This document shows positions 23,629-34,876 of a stretch of DNA of 64,000 bases, in pieces. Source of the DNA: Clonostachys chloroleuca (taxonomy: Eukaryota; Ascomycota; Sordariomycetes; Hypocreales; Bionectriaceae); assembly GCA_037952775.1 (NCBI GenBank), contig JBANAY010000004.1, positions 9,300,001-9,364,000 on the forward strand, read 5' to 3'. The notes below the pieces were generated by a model that worked only from the letters and a program-made list of their open reading frames with translations, was not told the DNA's origin and made no database searches. Both the position numbers and the translations under genes were made by a program. Position 1 is the first letter of the stretch; each line of letters starts with the position of its first letter.

Positions 23629-24754
23629 CTACTCGCTCTTGTACTGCCTGTATATCTTCTTGTGTTGTTCCAGCAAAAGCAACGTGGCCACTGTATGAGG
23701 CCCCAGCCTGCTGAAAGAAGGCAGCCAGCCTCGAAGCATCCAACGCAGGCCCTCGGTCCGTGTCATTTCCGTCACCGTATTCATCACGGACATGCCGTTG
23801 GAGTTCCCGCTCATGATCCTCGTCTTGACGACATCGATAGGGTTGCAAAGGGTGGTGGCCACAAGACCTGCAAGAACAGATGCCGAAAACTGCGTGGCCG
23901 TCCCGCCATTCCCCATCCCGGGGACCTTCTCCAGCATATCCTTAAACCAGTCGTATGACCCAAGCTGGCAGCCTGTCATGCAGCCTGAGCGGATAGCGTT
24001 GGGGATGATCCCGCGCACAAAGCCGCCGACTCCCTCCTCACGCGCCATGCGGGCGAGCACATCGAAGATGCTGCGGTAGTTTTTCCGCAGGTTGTCCGGC
24101 AGCGAGCGGTCGTTTTGCATGCGAACGTTGGCGATGTCGGCGGGGTTTCCGACTATGGCTCCACATGCTCCCGAAAACGTTGAGGCGGACATGAGGAATG
24201 TCATTGGTAACTTGTCGCCCTTTGTCGTTGCCAAGGCACGATCCTTGAGAGACTCGTAGATTGCGAATCTTGTGGAGCCATATGTCACTGCGATATGTGG
24301 TTAGCAGTTGGTTTACGTGCAGCTGGATCTTGAAGACTTAGGCGTGGCTTACACTGTCTGAGCATACTCGCAGACAACTAAAAGTTTATATTGCGATTAG
24401 TTTTGGCCTTGCAACAAGCGGGTGGAGTAACTTACACCTCGATAGAGGCCTTTGATCCCCTCTGTCCGAACCACCGAAATTACGGTGGACGTAATGCTCT
24501 GTTTGGTCCCTGCTGCGGTTTGATGCCTGACTTTGACTAGAGAAGCATGAGCAAAAATGTAACTAATCACGCCCGGGAATTGATGGAAACTAACTCAAAT
24601 CCAGAGGGTGGGAGAATACGACAGCGAGTAATGATGCCGAGCCTCCAAACCACTTGGGATACTGAATCTTCGCATTAGGCAGCCTTGGTAGTTGTTTTGG
24701 CGACTCGGGGAGCGAGGCAGTGGCAACAAACTTAGAGTCTTTCAATTGTTCCAT
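23629..24754 (-). CDS. Mitochondrial dicarboxylate carrier (DIC1-like)
   Basis: An SLC25 carrier of the mitochondrial inner membrane, likely exchanging malate/succinate for phosphate. Exons are 24754-24595, 24536-24436, 24377-24353 (only 25 nt) and 24287-23629, giving 314 aa in frame. The three carrier signatures appear as HPLDLIKVR (formed across intron 1), NPADIANVRMQND and NPIDVVKTRIMS. After each come the expected GLYRG, GFVRG and WMLRG motifs. NPAD-x-x-NVRMQ and the following basic loop fit the dicarboxylate subgroup. The start is the ATG at 24754; the frame is open upstream only from non-ATG codons. The tiny exon encodes LSASMLRQ, conserved in this subfamily, which supports the splicing. 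Confidence 0.9.
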
Positions 24755-26529
24755 GTCGTCTGTCGTTGTTTCAACCCTTGGAAAGTGACTGCTCACAGGA
24801 TTTTGGGATAAAAAACCTGGACGGAAAAGGGAGGCCTGCGTATGAATGATCTATCTGAAACGATGTTCTATATCAACCCTGGTTTGTTAGTCTAGTGAAA
24901 GAGGGTGTTGCTGTGAATGTGAACAAGACGATATTTGGATCTTACTCACTTGTGCGGTACGTAGTCGAGTTGTCCTCCAATCAATTGTGGCTCCGGGATT
25001 ACAAGCTCTTTATATACAACCGAGTCGCCGAGGCACCGCAGCAGGGCTGTTGCAAGACACCAGAAAACCACTTCCCGCGAATAGCCACCTCTGTATGCCT
25101 AAAACGCTTTCGTACTGGAGCCCTGGCCTTTCTTAGTCGCCAGCCAAGACGCGGCTAGTCAAGGGTGCGGGTGTCGACGGATAATCGTGATCTAACCGCA
25201 GAGTAGAGCCGTGAGTTGGATACCAGTTGTCGAGAAAAAAAAAAAAGAGAAAAAAGGGCAGTTGTGCGGAGCCTGTATTACTGATTCACGGCACCCGCCC
25301 GGGCCCCAAATTCTGCTAAAAAGTATGAAGGTTTTCCTGTGTTTGTTCCGAGGGCCAGAATCTCAACGCCAAATTGGACATGGTTAATCGGCTGTATGTG
25401 AGGATAGCTTTGTCGGAGGCAGTATCGTACGCGAGTCGTCGTTATGTGCCACGTAGTTTTTGGCTTTCTGCTCGAACGTCTGGATGAAATTTTGTATGGA
25501 ATAATGGAAGAGACGTCATTAGCTGTATTAATGAAGAGTCAAGATAATCTGCTTGCTTATGAGTAGAAGGAGATGGTGTTTGGTGTGGAGAAAGAAACTT
25601 CCGACCCGGCACTGTAGGGTAGGCACCTACTCAGACTTGGGTAACGGAGGCCGATGAACCTTGGCTCACTTTCCACGGAGCACTGTCCGCGCTAAGAAGT
25701 TTCTGCGGGGCTGAATGTGGGTCGTGCCAGGTAACGGAGTGTGACTAGGGGCGATTAGCGAACGCTCCACCAAACGTTATGCTCACGCTCTGCGCAAACA
25801 TGTCGAGTAGCTACACAAGGTGATCTCAATCAGGTGCTGGCTCTGATGAATGCAAGTATTTATACCAAAACTATCTTGCCGCTTGAAAGTCAAAGTGAAG
25901 GATCAGTCATCAGCAGAACACTTTTTGCAAGAATTCAATCATAAGTCGCTGAGTGCATGTACGCTGTCTTTGATGTGGAGTATCCTCCATGCAGAGGACC
26001 AAAAGCCACGATGATGCACACCGACTTCACCCAAGTAGTCATAATAGTTATTGATCCAGCCACCTTGAAGTCCTGAGCTGTGTCTCTGGTGTGAGCCTGC
26101 CTCCCAGAAAAAGAAGCACTGCCTGAGGCAACATACACTATGTGCCAGCGCTCTGGGGGTGTTGTCATGGGCAGTGCTACTTGCTGCCAACTACCTCTGA
26201 TGGCTACGAGGAAAGAACAAACTGTAAGCAAAGTAGAAACCAAAAGGAAAAGGGAAAAAAGAAGAAAAATGCAAGGTCGAACTAGTAACCAGTAGTATAC
26301 TTGCGTATTATAAATAAGGCTACGAACCCCGACCTGGGTGTGTTAAAGCTTAAGGTGAGGCGTTACCATTTGACCCAGTTGTTTACTGATACTGCGTGTT
26401 GACAGAGGTGAGCACATGCCTCAGGCTCACCTTGAGAAGACCGCTATGTGAACGGTTTCTTATCCTCAAAGGTGCCCTTTCACACATTCTTCACGGGTAT
26501 CTTCCCCATACATATCCGTGCATCTCAAA
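24755..26529. other. 1.8 kb spacer
   Basis: Divergent upstream regions of the carrier (-) and the F-box/ankyrin gene (+). It contains A-rich runs near 25234-25257 and 26249-26272. The small frames, for example 25935-26243 (-), lack any family signal. Confidence 0.45.
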
Positions 26530-28110
26530 ATGGCTTCCTTCGACTCTCTCCCGAACGAAATCCTCGCCGAATGCGGCTCACTGTGTGATACATCCAGCCT
26601 CGCCTCTCTCGCACGCACCAGCAGTCACTTTAATGCTGTCTTTGCTCCGATCCTTTACAAACGCGCATTGTTCACAAACCCCCCTGCCCGCCCCGTCATC
26701 TTTCAAGCAGCCGCGAGTGGAAATCTAGCTACCATGGAACTTGCGGTGTTTCATGGTGCCGATGTCAACACGGTGTCCAAGGAGGTTTTCCAGAAATACA
26801 CCCAGAGACGCGAGACGAAAGACATCGAGCAAGATGCTACAGCCTTACACGTCGCCTGCTACAACGGCCAAACCCAGATCGTATCCTTTCTTCTGGAAGC
26901 CAAGGCGGATGTTCACTTACCCAACGGCGTCCAATACACCCCATTCTACTTTGCTATGCGGCTTCAAGACCCCGAACGCAAAGCAATTACGGAACTTCTC
27001 ATCAAAAGCGGAACTCAATATTCGTCAAGGAACCCGGATAGATTGACTCTGCATGCGGCCGTCAAAGCAAGCCTTTGGCCAGTAATGGAGACTATTCTCT
27101 CAAATCGCCACTTCATCACTGGGCCTCACGGTCAGGTAATCAACAACATGGCAGAGGCGGTCTCAGGAAGAGGAGGATACAATGCCCTCCACTTTATATC
27201 GCTCAGTGGTGACGCTGTAGGCATCTCAGAGGCGGTTCCTAAGCTGGTAGCTGCCGGAACGCCGCTGGACCATGTTGCCGACGGCTGGAATCGACGACCT
27301 GGTCGTAACGCTGGCACTCCCTTGGTCCACGCCGTGAAAATGAAGAACTGGGCTGCTGCTACAGCTCTCGTGGAAGCTGGGGCGCAGCTAGATTCGACAT
27401 CCAACCCCGAGAAGCAAGAAATTGTTCTGCAAATCGCCTTGAGAGACCCGCTACGGGAACCCGAAGACAAGATGCACCCCTTAGACGAGCTCAGACGCGA
27501 CTATGAGCTGCATCAAGACTTCATACGCGCTTTCATTAGAAAGGCCAAGGAGACCAGCAAGATGGAGCTGATTGAGCGCCGACCCAACACGCTGGAAAGA
27601 GGTTGGCAGGGGACACCTCTCTGGTACGCAGCGGAACGCGCTGCCGATTATAACTGCATGAGGATTTTGCTCGAGGAGGGCTCTGCCTCCACTCATGCCA
27701 CGGTCAAGCGAATGGTACAAGTCAACGATGACGATGGTTTCGAAAGGATGGCAGAGGTGACAATTCTGCGTGGTCTACTCGCCCCTTTCCCCTCTCCTTT
27801 TCCCCCCTCGAGAGATGCTGGTGTTCGTCTAGAAAACCGAGTGCAACTGCTCATTGAGCACGGCGCCCGTCTGGACGCCGAGGTTGACCAGGTCAATGTT
27901 ACGTCCTCGGTAGCTTCGTCCTCGACTGTATTGGATACGGCATGTGCGAGCTGCCGAGGCGGGAGGGAGCACTGGCTCTTTGATGTCATTTTGAGGAGTG
28001 CAATAAAGAACCATGTGAGCCTCGAGTATGTCGCTGAATTGGAACAGAAGTATGGCGGCGAGACCTCTGTTCTTGGGAAACTCGAAGGGTTGCGCCGAAG
28101 GCTCAATTAA
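26530..28110 (+). CDS. F-box-like / ankyrin-repeat protein
   Basis: A single-exon protein of 526 aa. An F-box-like N-terminus (LPNEILAECGSL, SLASLARTSSHFN, LYKRAL, residues about 5-48) precedes divergent ankyrin repeats. Examples are ASGNLATMELAVFHGADVN, TALHVACYNGQTQIVSFLLE with KADVHLPNG, TPLVHAVKMKNWAAATALVE and TPLWYAAERAADYNCMRILL. The F-box would contact Skp1 in an SCF ubiquitin ligase while the repeats bind a client. The start is the second of two nearby ATGs, chosen because the F-box follows directly and its context (CAAAATGGC) is better than that of 26518. Genes of this kind are numerous and fast-evolving in filamentous ascomycetes. The client is unknown. Confidence 0.85.
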   Translation: MASFDSLPNEILAECGSLCDTSSLASLARTSSHFNAVFAPILYKRALFTNPPARPVIFQAAASGNLATMELAVFHGADVNTVSKEVFQKYTQRRETKDIEQDATALHVACYNGQTQIVSFLLEAKADVHLPNGVQYTPFYFAMRLQDPERKAITELLIKSGTQYSSRNPDRLTLHAAVKASLWPVMETILSNRHFITGPHGQVINNMAEAVSGRGGYNALHFISLSGDAVGISEAVPKLVAAGTPLDHVADGWNRRPGRNAGTPLVHAVKMKNWAAATALVEAGAQLDSTSNPEKQEIVLQIALRDPLREPEDKMHPLDELRRDYELHQDFIRAFIRKAKETSKMELIERRPNTLERGWQGTPLWYAAERAADYNCMRILLEEGSASTHATVKRMVQVNDDDGFERMAEVTILRGLLAPFPSPFPPSRDAGVRLENRVQLLIEHGARLDAEVDQVNVTSSVASSSTVLDTACASCRGGREHWLFDVILRSAIKNHVSLEYVAELEQKYGGETSVLGKLEGLRRRLN

Positions 28111-29448
28111 TAGGAGACATGCAATACCATATGTAGCAGGCCCTCTTTAGCTACCTTGTAATTCTATTCACATCCAAGCTTCATTTGAATTATCTAGAAA
28201 GAGGCATTCGCCGGGGGGCCTATTAAACGCTTTGTCAATATATCTATCCGTGCCAATTATCACTCTGCTTTCTAGGTTGAATTGCGGACGTAAACTACAA
28301 ATTTTCTAGTACTAGGAGCAAAACCTCATTGACTAATATTCGGTCTTTGAGAGGTATTTATAGCCATGGCGCACTTCCAAGAGCTCAATTTCCAATCCTT
28401 TGTCGAATAATGGCAGCTATGGATCGGCCATCTGAGTTCCATTTCATCGAAAACACGTTTTTTCCTCGTGGCACCTGAACAAGTTTTTTTCATACTACTT
28501 GCCGTAAGTGTTATCCTCCGGGCGAACTTTGTCCTCGGATCTATTGGTGCAGGGAGACACCACATACGGATAAGCGATTATCAAGATCACGAGAAGCAGC
28601 CTTATATCAATAGCTAGGTAGCTAGCCATAGCTCCTTGCAATAATCAATCAAGATCATTCATACATACAATTCAGACCTTTGCGCACAGCAATTGGTAGC
28701 AATCCTACGTTATTATTCCCAGACAGGACAACCCGGATCGGCTTTTTTACAGGCAGATGACTTACAACTTTTGGCCCCAAACGCCACACTCATCGAACAA
28801 ACCCTGCAAGATTCTTACCAACAAGAAGCGACCTTTCTGTCGCCTCTCCTCTTCGCGCATGTGATATAAAGAGGGTTGAGAATGGAGCCTTGGCTGGGTG
28901 CAAAGCCATCCACTGATCAAAGATCCAAAATACTACTCTTACGTATTGAGTGAGAGAGGATGAGCAAAAGATTCATATTATATCGAGTCTAAGGTGTCTC
29001 AATTAGGGTCTTGCAGGTATCCTTCGAATATTGTCCAATTGCCTATCGATGGCCTTTCAGATCAAAAGCTTGAAAACAATAATCCAAGTTATTTCAACCA
29101 CATGGTGGTATCGGAGATGTAGAGCGCACATCGTCTGTGGCTACATCACCTTGTCGAGCCGGTTAGCCACGAGGAATACACAAGCAGATAGCCACGCTCC
29201 GTACGGGAGGTACTCACAAAGGTAGTCGGGTCCATCGTAGTCGTAGATATGGCCAAAATTTCGATGATTAATAGTACTATATTCAGTGATTCTCTGTTCA
29301 TTGAATTAATATCTTCTCTTAGTTTACTCATAGCCGAAGAAATGCAATTCCTAGACAAGTCTCGGTACCTAGTATTGGCACAACAGGTTCCACGCCGGCC
29401 CAAAAGTGCATCGATCATCGCCATTCGCACCTGAGTTTCTTATTTCTC

Positions 29449-30300
29449 ATCTAGTTCCAAATTGTGATCTTCAAGTTAGCCGAATATCTTCATGTGCCAG
29501 AGACAGAGCTATGGGTGGGTAGAATTCAAGGTTCAGATTGCGTTTTTGTATCATAGAAGATCAAAATAAACCTGATATATCTGAGGATCATCATGTTTAT
29601 TAACGTAATAGGAACTCCCAACGAAGAGAGGACAGTTGAAGAACATACATATACAAGTATTTCTGGGTCAAGTGAAACGAACCAGGTCAATTGCCGGGCC
29701 GTTTGTAGGGAACCGAAAGTATGTCGATTATCATCATCGTATCTAGGTCCAAGTTCTGATCTTGGAGTCAGCCAACTATCTTCGTATGCCAGAAAGATCT
29801 GAGGATGTAGAGAAACCAAGGTTCAGATTGGTGAAAGGGTTTTTTTTTCATAGGATGTCAAAACCAGCATCCCTTTTGGATCATCATATTCATTTGATAT
29901 AATGAGAAGAAGTTGAGGATGAAACGCCAGTTGAAGAATGTATACGTACCAAATTTTGTTTTTCTGTGAGATGAAACCAGGTCAGACTCGGAGCGTTCAC
30001 GGGGAATCGAAAGAATGTTGACCGTCGCCATCGTATCTAGGTCCAGATTGTGATCTCGAAGTCAGCCAAAGTTCTTCATCATGCTAGAGATTGTAAAGGT
30101 CGCAGAGGGATTAAGGATCAGATTGTAGAAGGTTTATTTCACGGGAGGTCAAACAAAGCCTAAATTCGATCATCATATCCAAATGATGTAACGGTAAGCT
30201 CCAGCGAGGAGAGGAAAATTATACACGTACAGGTTTTTATGGTCTTATGAAACAAACCGGGCCAGCCGCGGGGCGTTCGTAGGAAGTCCGTTTCCTTTGT
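29449..30300. repeat. Three tandem degenerate units of about 293 bp
   Basis: Units begin with ATCTAGGTCC-like sequence at 29449, 29741 and 30035, giving periods of 292 and 294 bp. The order of shared blocks is the same in each. First comes TGATCT-n-AGT-AGCC, then a CTTC-TATG/CATG-CCAGA-like block, then AAGG-TCAGATTG, then a T-rich stretch followed by GGTCAAA, then a GATCATCAT block, then GAAACCAGG/GAAACAAACC, and finally a CGTT(C/T)-GGG-A-TCG block. Divergence between units is considerable. There are no long open frames common to all units, and no terminal repeats or target duplications that I can see. The last unit ends near 30300 with less certainty. Confidence 0.7.
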
Positions 30301-31635
30301 TTTTCTTAGCTGTATCAGCCTTATGCAAAAGATCGTTAGCCTTTATTATCTCAGACTCCAGTACTGAATGCCTCAAAGGGAGGAATGGGGGAGGTCCAAA
30401 AATTACCAAGAAGTCGGCTGAGGTGCAAAGTCAGAGTAATCGTTTCCACTAACCATTGTTCCAGATCACTGAGATCAAATCTCAACAATGGAAGAGAGGA
30501 ACACGAGAGTAGAGGAGGGAATAGCTCTTGAAAAGGCCACATTATCAAGCGACCGGTCTCCCTCCATAGCTTCACGCAACTTCGCGTCACCCAGGAGTGG
30601 TGGGAGTAAAGCGAGCAAGCGGCGTCGAAAGCCGTACTTAATCGTCTCATAATGTTTAGTTGGTAAAAGTGCCGACTGTTGGGTTTGGATCATTAACTCA
30701 AGATATTTTGCAAATGAAACGCGCTCAGAAAACAAAGTAAAAACAAAGTGAAGTGGGATTTCTCTATTTGTTTGTGTGGAGAACAAAAGATGGCATGCTC
30801 AGGAGAAGGGAATGGAAACGGGGGGATAAGGGTACGTACCCACCAGGTAGTCAGATGAATGAAAAATCAAGTACTTCTGATACATAAGTATCTTATGTAC
30901 TAGTAGTTTTAGAGACCATAGCGTGAGGATGTTCCAATGGCGAAGTGCAACAGGCGCTCGCAGTCGGCTACAGGGGCGAGCCAATGCTACCGTAGGCACA
31001 TGCACATGCACTTATTACAGGTATCAAGGTACTAGTATTTATTTACTTCTGGGTACAGAATCCATGAAGTTTCAGGGCCATCGTCCTTCAACCTTCATGT
31101 CCAGCTATTGTAGCGATCGGGACACAACCCATGATAATCACCAGCTACTCTTGGTGGGCTTAGGATAATCAATAAGAAGACACTCGTACAATTCGTAATC
31201 TTGACTTTTCTAGTATTCTTCCAAACTTCCAAGCCTTTAACATGGCTGTTCTTAAAACATCGATGATAGTGAAATGTCGACTAACTCCCTACAACCTCTA
31301 AATCAACAGGTACACGGTCTGGATAAAATCCCACTGGAGTCTGGATTTCCCATCGGATGATTTCCAATTCTTATTCAGCCATACTCGGTTAGCAAGCGAC
31401 TGACATGAAACATGGCACATCAACGGTTTGTTCAAGCAACATTAGTCAGGGACCTCATTTTCTTATCAACAATACTAAACATCATAATAAGAAAGTTACA
31501 GATCATTACACTGCAATATTGAGCTCAATTCCGTGTTTGGGAATTTTTGGATATCATGTTCAGATTGTGCTGAAATTCAACTTGGGGGTTCTGGATGCGC
31601 GGCGCAGGTGGTCCAAGTACATCCCCATAGCACGT

Positions 31636-31641
31636 CACGTG
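31636..31641. promoter_or_regulatory. CACGTG box upstream of the first Zn2Cys6 gene
   Basis: A palindromic CACGTG within CACGTCACGTGCC, about 230 bp before the ATG. It is a site type for bHLH or bZIP factors. Confidence 0.35.
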
Positions 31642-31725
31642 CCCCTCCCCCCGATTGCTTACTCACCAGACCATGGGTCGGTCCATCACCTTGAAGACAG
31701 GACCATCAGCACCATTACCAATCAC

Positions 31726-31733
31726 TATAAATA
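31726..31733 (+). promoter_or_regulatory. TATA-like element TATAAATA
   Basis: It lies about 140 bp before the ATG at 31872, a plausible core promoter distance in a filamentous fungus. Confidence 0.45.
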
Positions 31734-31871
31734 TTCCAATCTACACTTGAGCCGTTCCTTTATCGCCAGTTGAATCCACCGCAACCCTTCCCTAGTCCTC
31801 GCTTCTGCTCCCCCTCCCCTTTTGCAATCCGGCCATTCGGGTCGCGACCTGGCCATATCCATCAGGACATA

Positions 31872-34326
31872 ATGAGCAAGCGACCTCGGCTTGACAGCGA
31901 CGAGAGTCTCTCAGCCGCCGTCTGCGACCAATGCCGTCAGCGCAAGGTTCGCTGTGACCGACAACAGCCCACGTGCTCAAATTGCTCCAAAGCCGGAGTA
32001 GAATGCAGCTCGTCGAACTCGACCAAACGGGTGAATCAAACTAAGGAGCTGTAAGAATAGACTACGTCGATCCCAAACCAATTGAGTATCAATCATGCTA
32101 ATTCTTTTCACATCATCACAGGCGAGGCGACCTCTCTGCTGTACTAACGCAGATCAACCATCTCGATCAAAGCTTAGAAGCTTTAACGAGTCTTACTCGA
32201 CAGATTGCTGCTGATGTCGCAAAACCTAAATCCACACAGCCGGAAACTTCCCTTTACTTTGATCCAGTTCAAACTCATCATCACGATGGTCGGACACCGG
32301 ATGGTCAGTCGCAAGATATCAAACATCCTCTAGAGACAGTCGAGTTTGATCGAGGTGGCGAATATCTGTACAGTTATCCAGCGCCTGTGGTGCTGATGAA
32401 ATGCCTATTACATCAGGCTACCGCGTTACTTCTTACAGATGATGAACATAGAGCTAATCGATACTTTGCCAACGAGGACCTATGCAATTATTTCGATACA
32501 CTCCAAGATAAGAAAGCAAGAGATGCTCTCCAGCAGAAGCTGGACGCCTTCCCTTTCAAATCGCCTTGTGTAGATTTCGGTCTGGCCAAGGATCGAGAGC
32601 CTATCACCTCACCACCTCGTTTCATTGTCAATGCTTGCGTAGATGGCTACCTCCGAGTTTTCAATACCAAGGTTCCGATCTTTGACGAGAACGACTTGCG
32701 CTGCGCCATAAACACACATTACAGCAAAGAATCGGCAACCCAGACTAATCCGGCATGGCCACTGATCACAAACGCCATCGTGCTTCTACAACTAGGTCTG
32801 GAATTACGAGTAGCGCATACATCGCAAAATAATTCTCCCATCATGCATGATGCTATTTTATTCCCCTTTTTGGAAAATTGTGATCGAGCTATGCGGAATC
32901 TCGCCTCGTTCATGGTACCGACTATTGGCAATGTCGAAGCGCTTATCATATTGGTGAATCATGTCTAGCCCCTAACTTGCAATGAGATTGAGCCTCATAA
33001 CTGACCAACATCACGTATGGCCTAGACACTCGTCTCTCGAGAGTTTTTTAGCAATGCCACAGCGGAGAGAGTATGCCAGGCAGCTTGCCAAGCTGGCCGC
33101 GCTCTCGGCCTGCATCGATCTAAGGCTCGTCGTCACAGCGACAGCGCGAATAGACCAACAGAAGATGAAAAGGAAAGAGAGCGCCTGTTTTGGGTTCTTT
33201 ACACCCTCGACAAACAACGAGTTTTCATGACAGGCCAGCCGTGCGATCTTTATTCGTTTGACTCGGACCACGACCTACACGGATGTTCCCTCGAAGATGC
33301 TTCAAATCACATGATGACGCTATGGGAAGAGATCCATATCAACTTGTACTCCTCTAAAGCTGTAGGTCCCAAGAGCCAAAGAGGTTATCAGCAGATACGC
33401 CACATGAATACGTTGATGAACGAGTTTAGCCAACGACATGCGGACCATAAGCTTAATTACTCCAACAACTCAGAGAGTCCCAACCCATTGCAGGTTGAGT
33501 TTACATACGGCTGCCACGTATCTGAACTACTTGTTCTCGGCTCCGAGCAGACCTCGGAGCAGGTTCAGAACCATAAAATCCAGATTGCTCGTTCAGCCCT
33601 GAACTTGATTCTCCAAGTCTCCGCAAGGAAACCCACCCCTGCTCAATTGGCTGCATTAGCGAGGATGTTCCGAAACTACCCAATTGTTCCCTTCATAGAA
33701 TTGGTAGCCTTCCATCTTTGGCACCTTTTCGCGCGGAAGGAGTATAATTTGGATGCTCAGAGTGATATTTCTCTCCTACGGGCAGTCCTTGATCGACTCC
33801 AGATACTCCAACTCCGAAGCCTATCATATACCTTTACTCTCGAATGAAAGTTGGGTTGTCCTGGGCTTTAGATACTCTACACGCCACCGGTGGTATCTTT
33901 GGAGCATGTCTGGAGCCACAAACAATCCCGGGATCCGACCAAACCGGAGTTTACAGCCGTCCCTCTCGATCAATTACCAACACAAACTCCAGCCATCCTT
34001 CACCATTCGGCACCGCCAACCCTAATGGCCTAAACCAAGAGGAAATTTCTCCAAGCCGCTGCAATCTCAACCCCGAAGAAGCCAGCCGGCAGCGCGAAGT
34101 CTCCAAGAATAAACCTCCTACCCCTGAAAGCGAACAGGGATCTCATCTCTCACAACATTGTCCGCCTGCGCATCCGTCCCCATTGCCATCATTTTCAGCC
34201 GACCCTCCACAATCAAAGGGTCCTTGCGCTCACCTGACAAGCAGGTTCGAATGGAATGAATGGGGTGATCTTGGCCAGGACCTCGAGGACTTTCTTGCCC
34301 GAGAACATCAGCCGATGCCTGAGTAA
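31872..34326 (+). pseudogene. Zn2Cys6 transcription factor with a 3' frameshift
   Basis: A fungal zinc-cluster regulator. Exons 31872-32050, 32122-32953 and 33026-33847 give 610 aa to the first stop. The zinc cluster has cysteines at residues 18, 21, 28, 35, 38 and 45 with x2-x6-x6-x2-x6 spacing, followed by a coiled-coil-like linker. A Fungal_trans middle region is restored by splicing 32954-33025: NVEALIILTLVSREFF, then ACQAGRALGLHRS and RLFWVLYTLDKQR. At 33840-33847 the frame meets TGA. A second frame, open from 33844 to 34326, continues the expected C-terminus (KVGLSWALDTLHATGGIFG, then a Ser/Pro-rich tail of about 140 aa). No intron fits. One missing A in the AAT/GAA run near 33842 would explain it. 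It is either a truncated but working factor, a decaying gene, or an assembly error. Confidence 0.75.
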
Positions 34327-34876
34327 ATACCCCATGATGAGTCTGTTTCAACCCCGTCGCAAATAATGAAAACTATTCTTAGCCCCTGATAGAAGGGGCT
34401 CCAGAAACAGGTTATTTGGGTACCTGGCAAGTGGCTGTCAGAAAAACAGGGAATACAAAGTCACCTCGATAGAGTTATGGACAATTCTGCCTAATAATTG
34501 CCCAATAATTTATTATTGTTGTTAACTGTTATCTATCAATATCGTGGCCTGTATTGGAAAGCTGCAAATGTTGTCGTCACCAGAAGGCGGATAATATGGG
34601 GAAATCGGGGCTTGCTTAACCAGACTCGGTAATTTTCGCCGAACGAGGGGCTTCTCCGCATGTACGCCGATCTGATTCAAGTTGCCCTTTTTCCTCCTTC
34701 CCCAGATCCCAGTGCAACCCAACTACCTCATTCTCCAAATATCGCCGAACCTTTTCTCACCAGCCATCTTGCGTTCCCTCTACGCCCTCCTCCCCCCTCT
34801 CCCCCCTCCGCACCCCTAGAGATTACAGACGGACTGGCCAAACAACGGCCGCGGGGGCAGGGCCGAGCAGTGAGCA
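34327..34876. other. Spacer and promoter of the second Zn2Cys6 gene
   Basis: 550 bp, ending in a C-rich pyrimidine stretch (34780-34815) typical of fungal promoters or leaders. No gene seen. Confidence 0.45.

Larger units (their letters stand above)
28111..31871. other. 3.8 kb non-coding region with an internal tandem triplication
   Basis: No supported gene. The main content is three degenerate repeat units at 29449-30300. The right end carries the promoter of the first Zn2Cys6 gene, with a CACGTG box and a TATA-like element. Confidence 0.5.
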
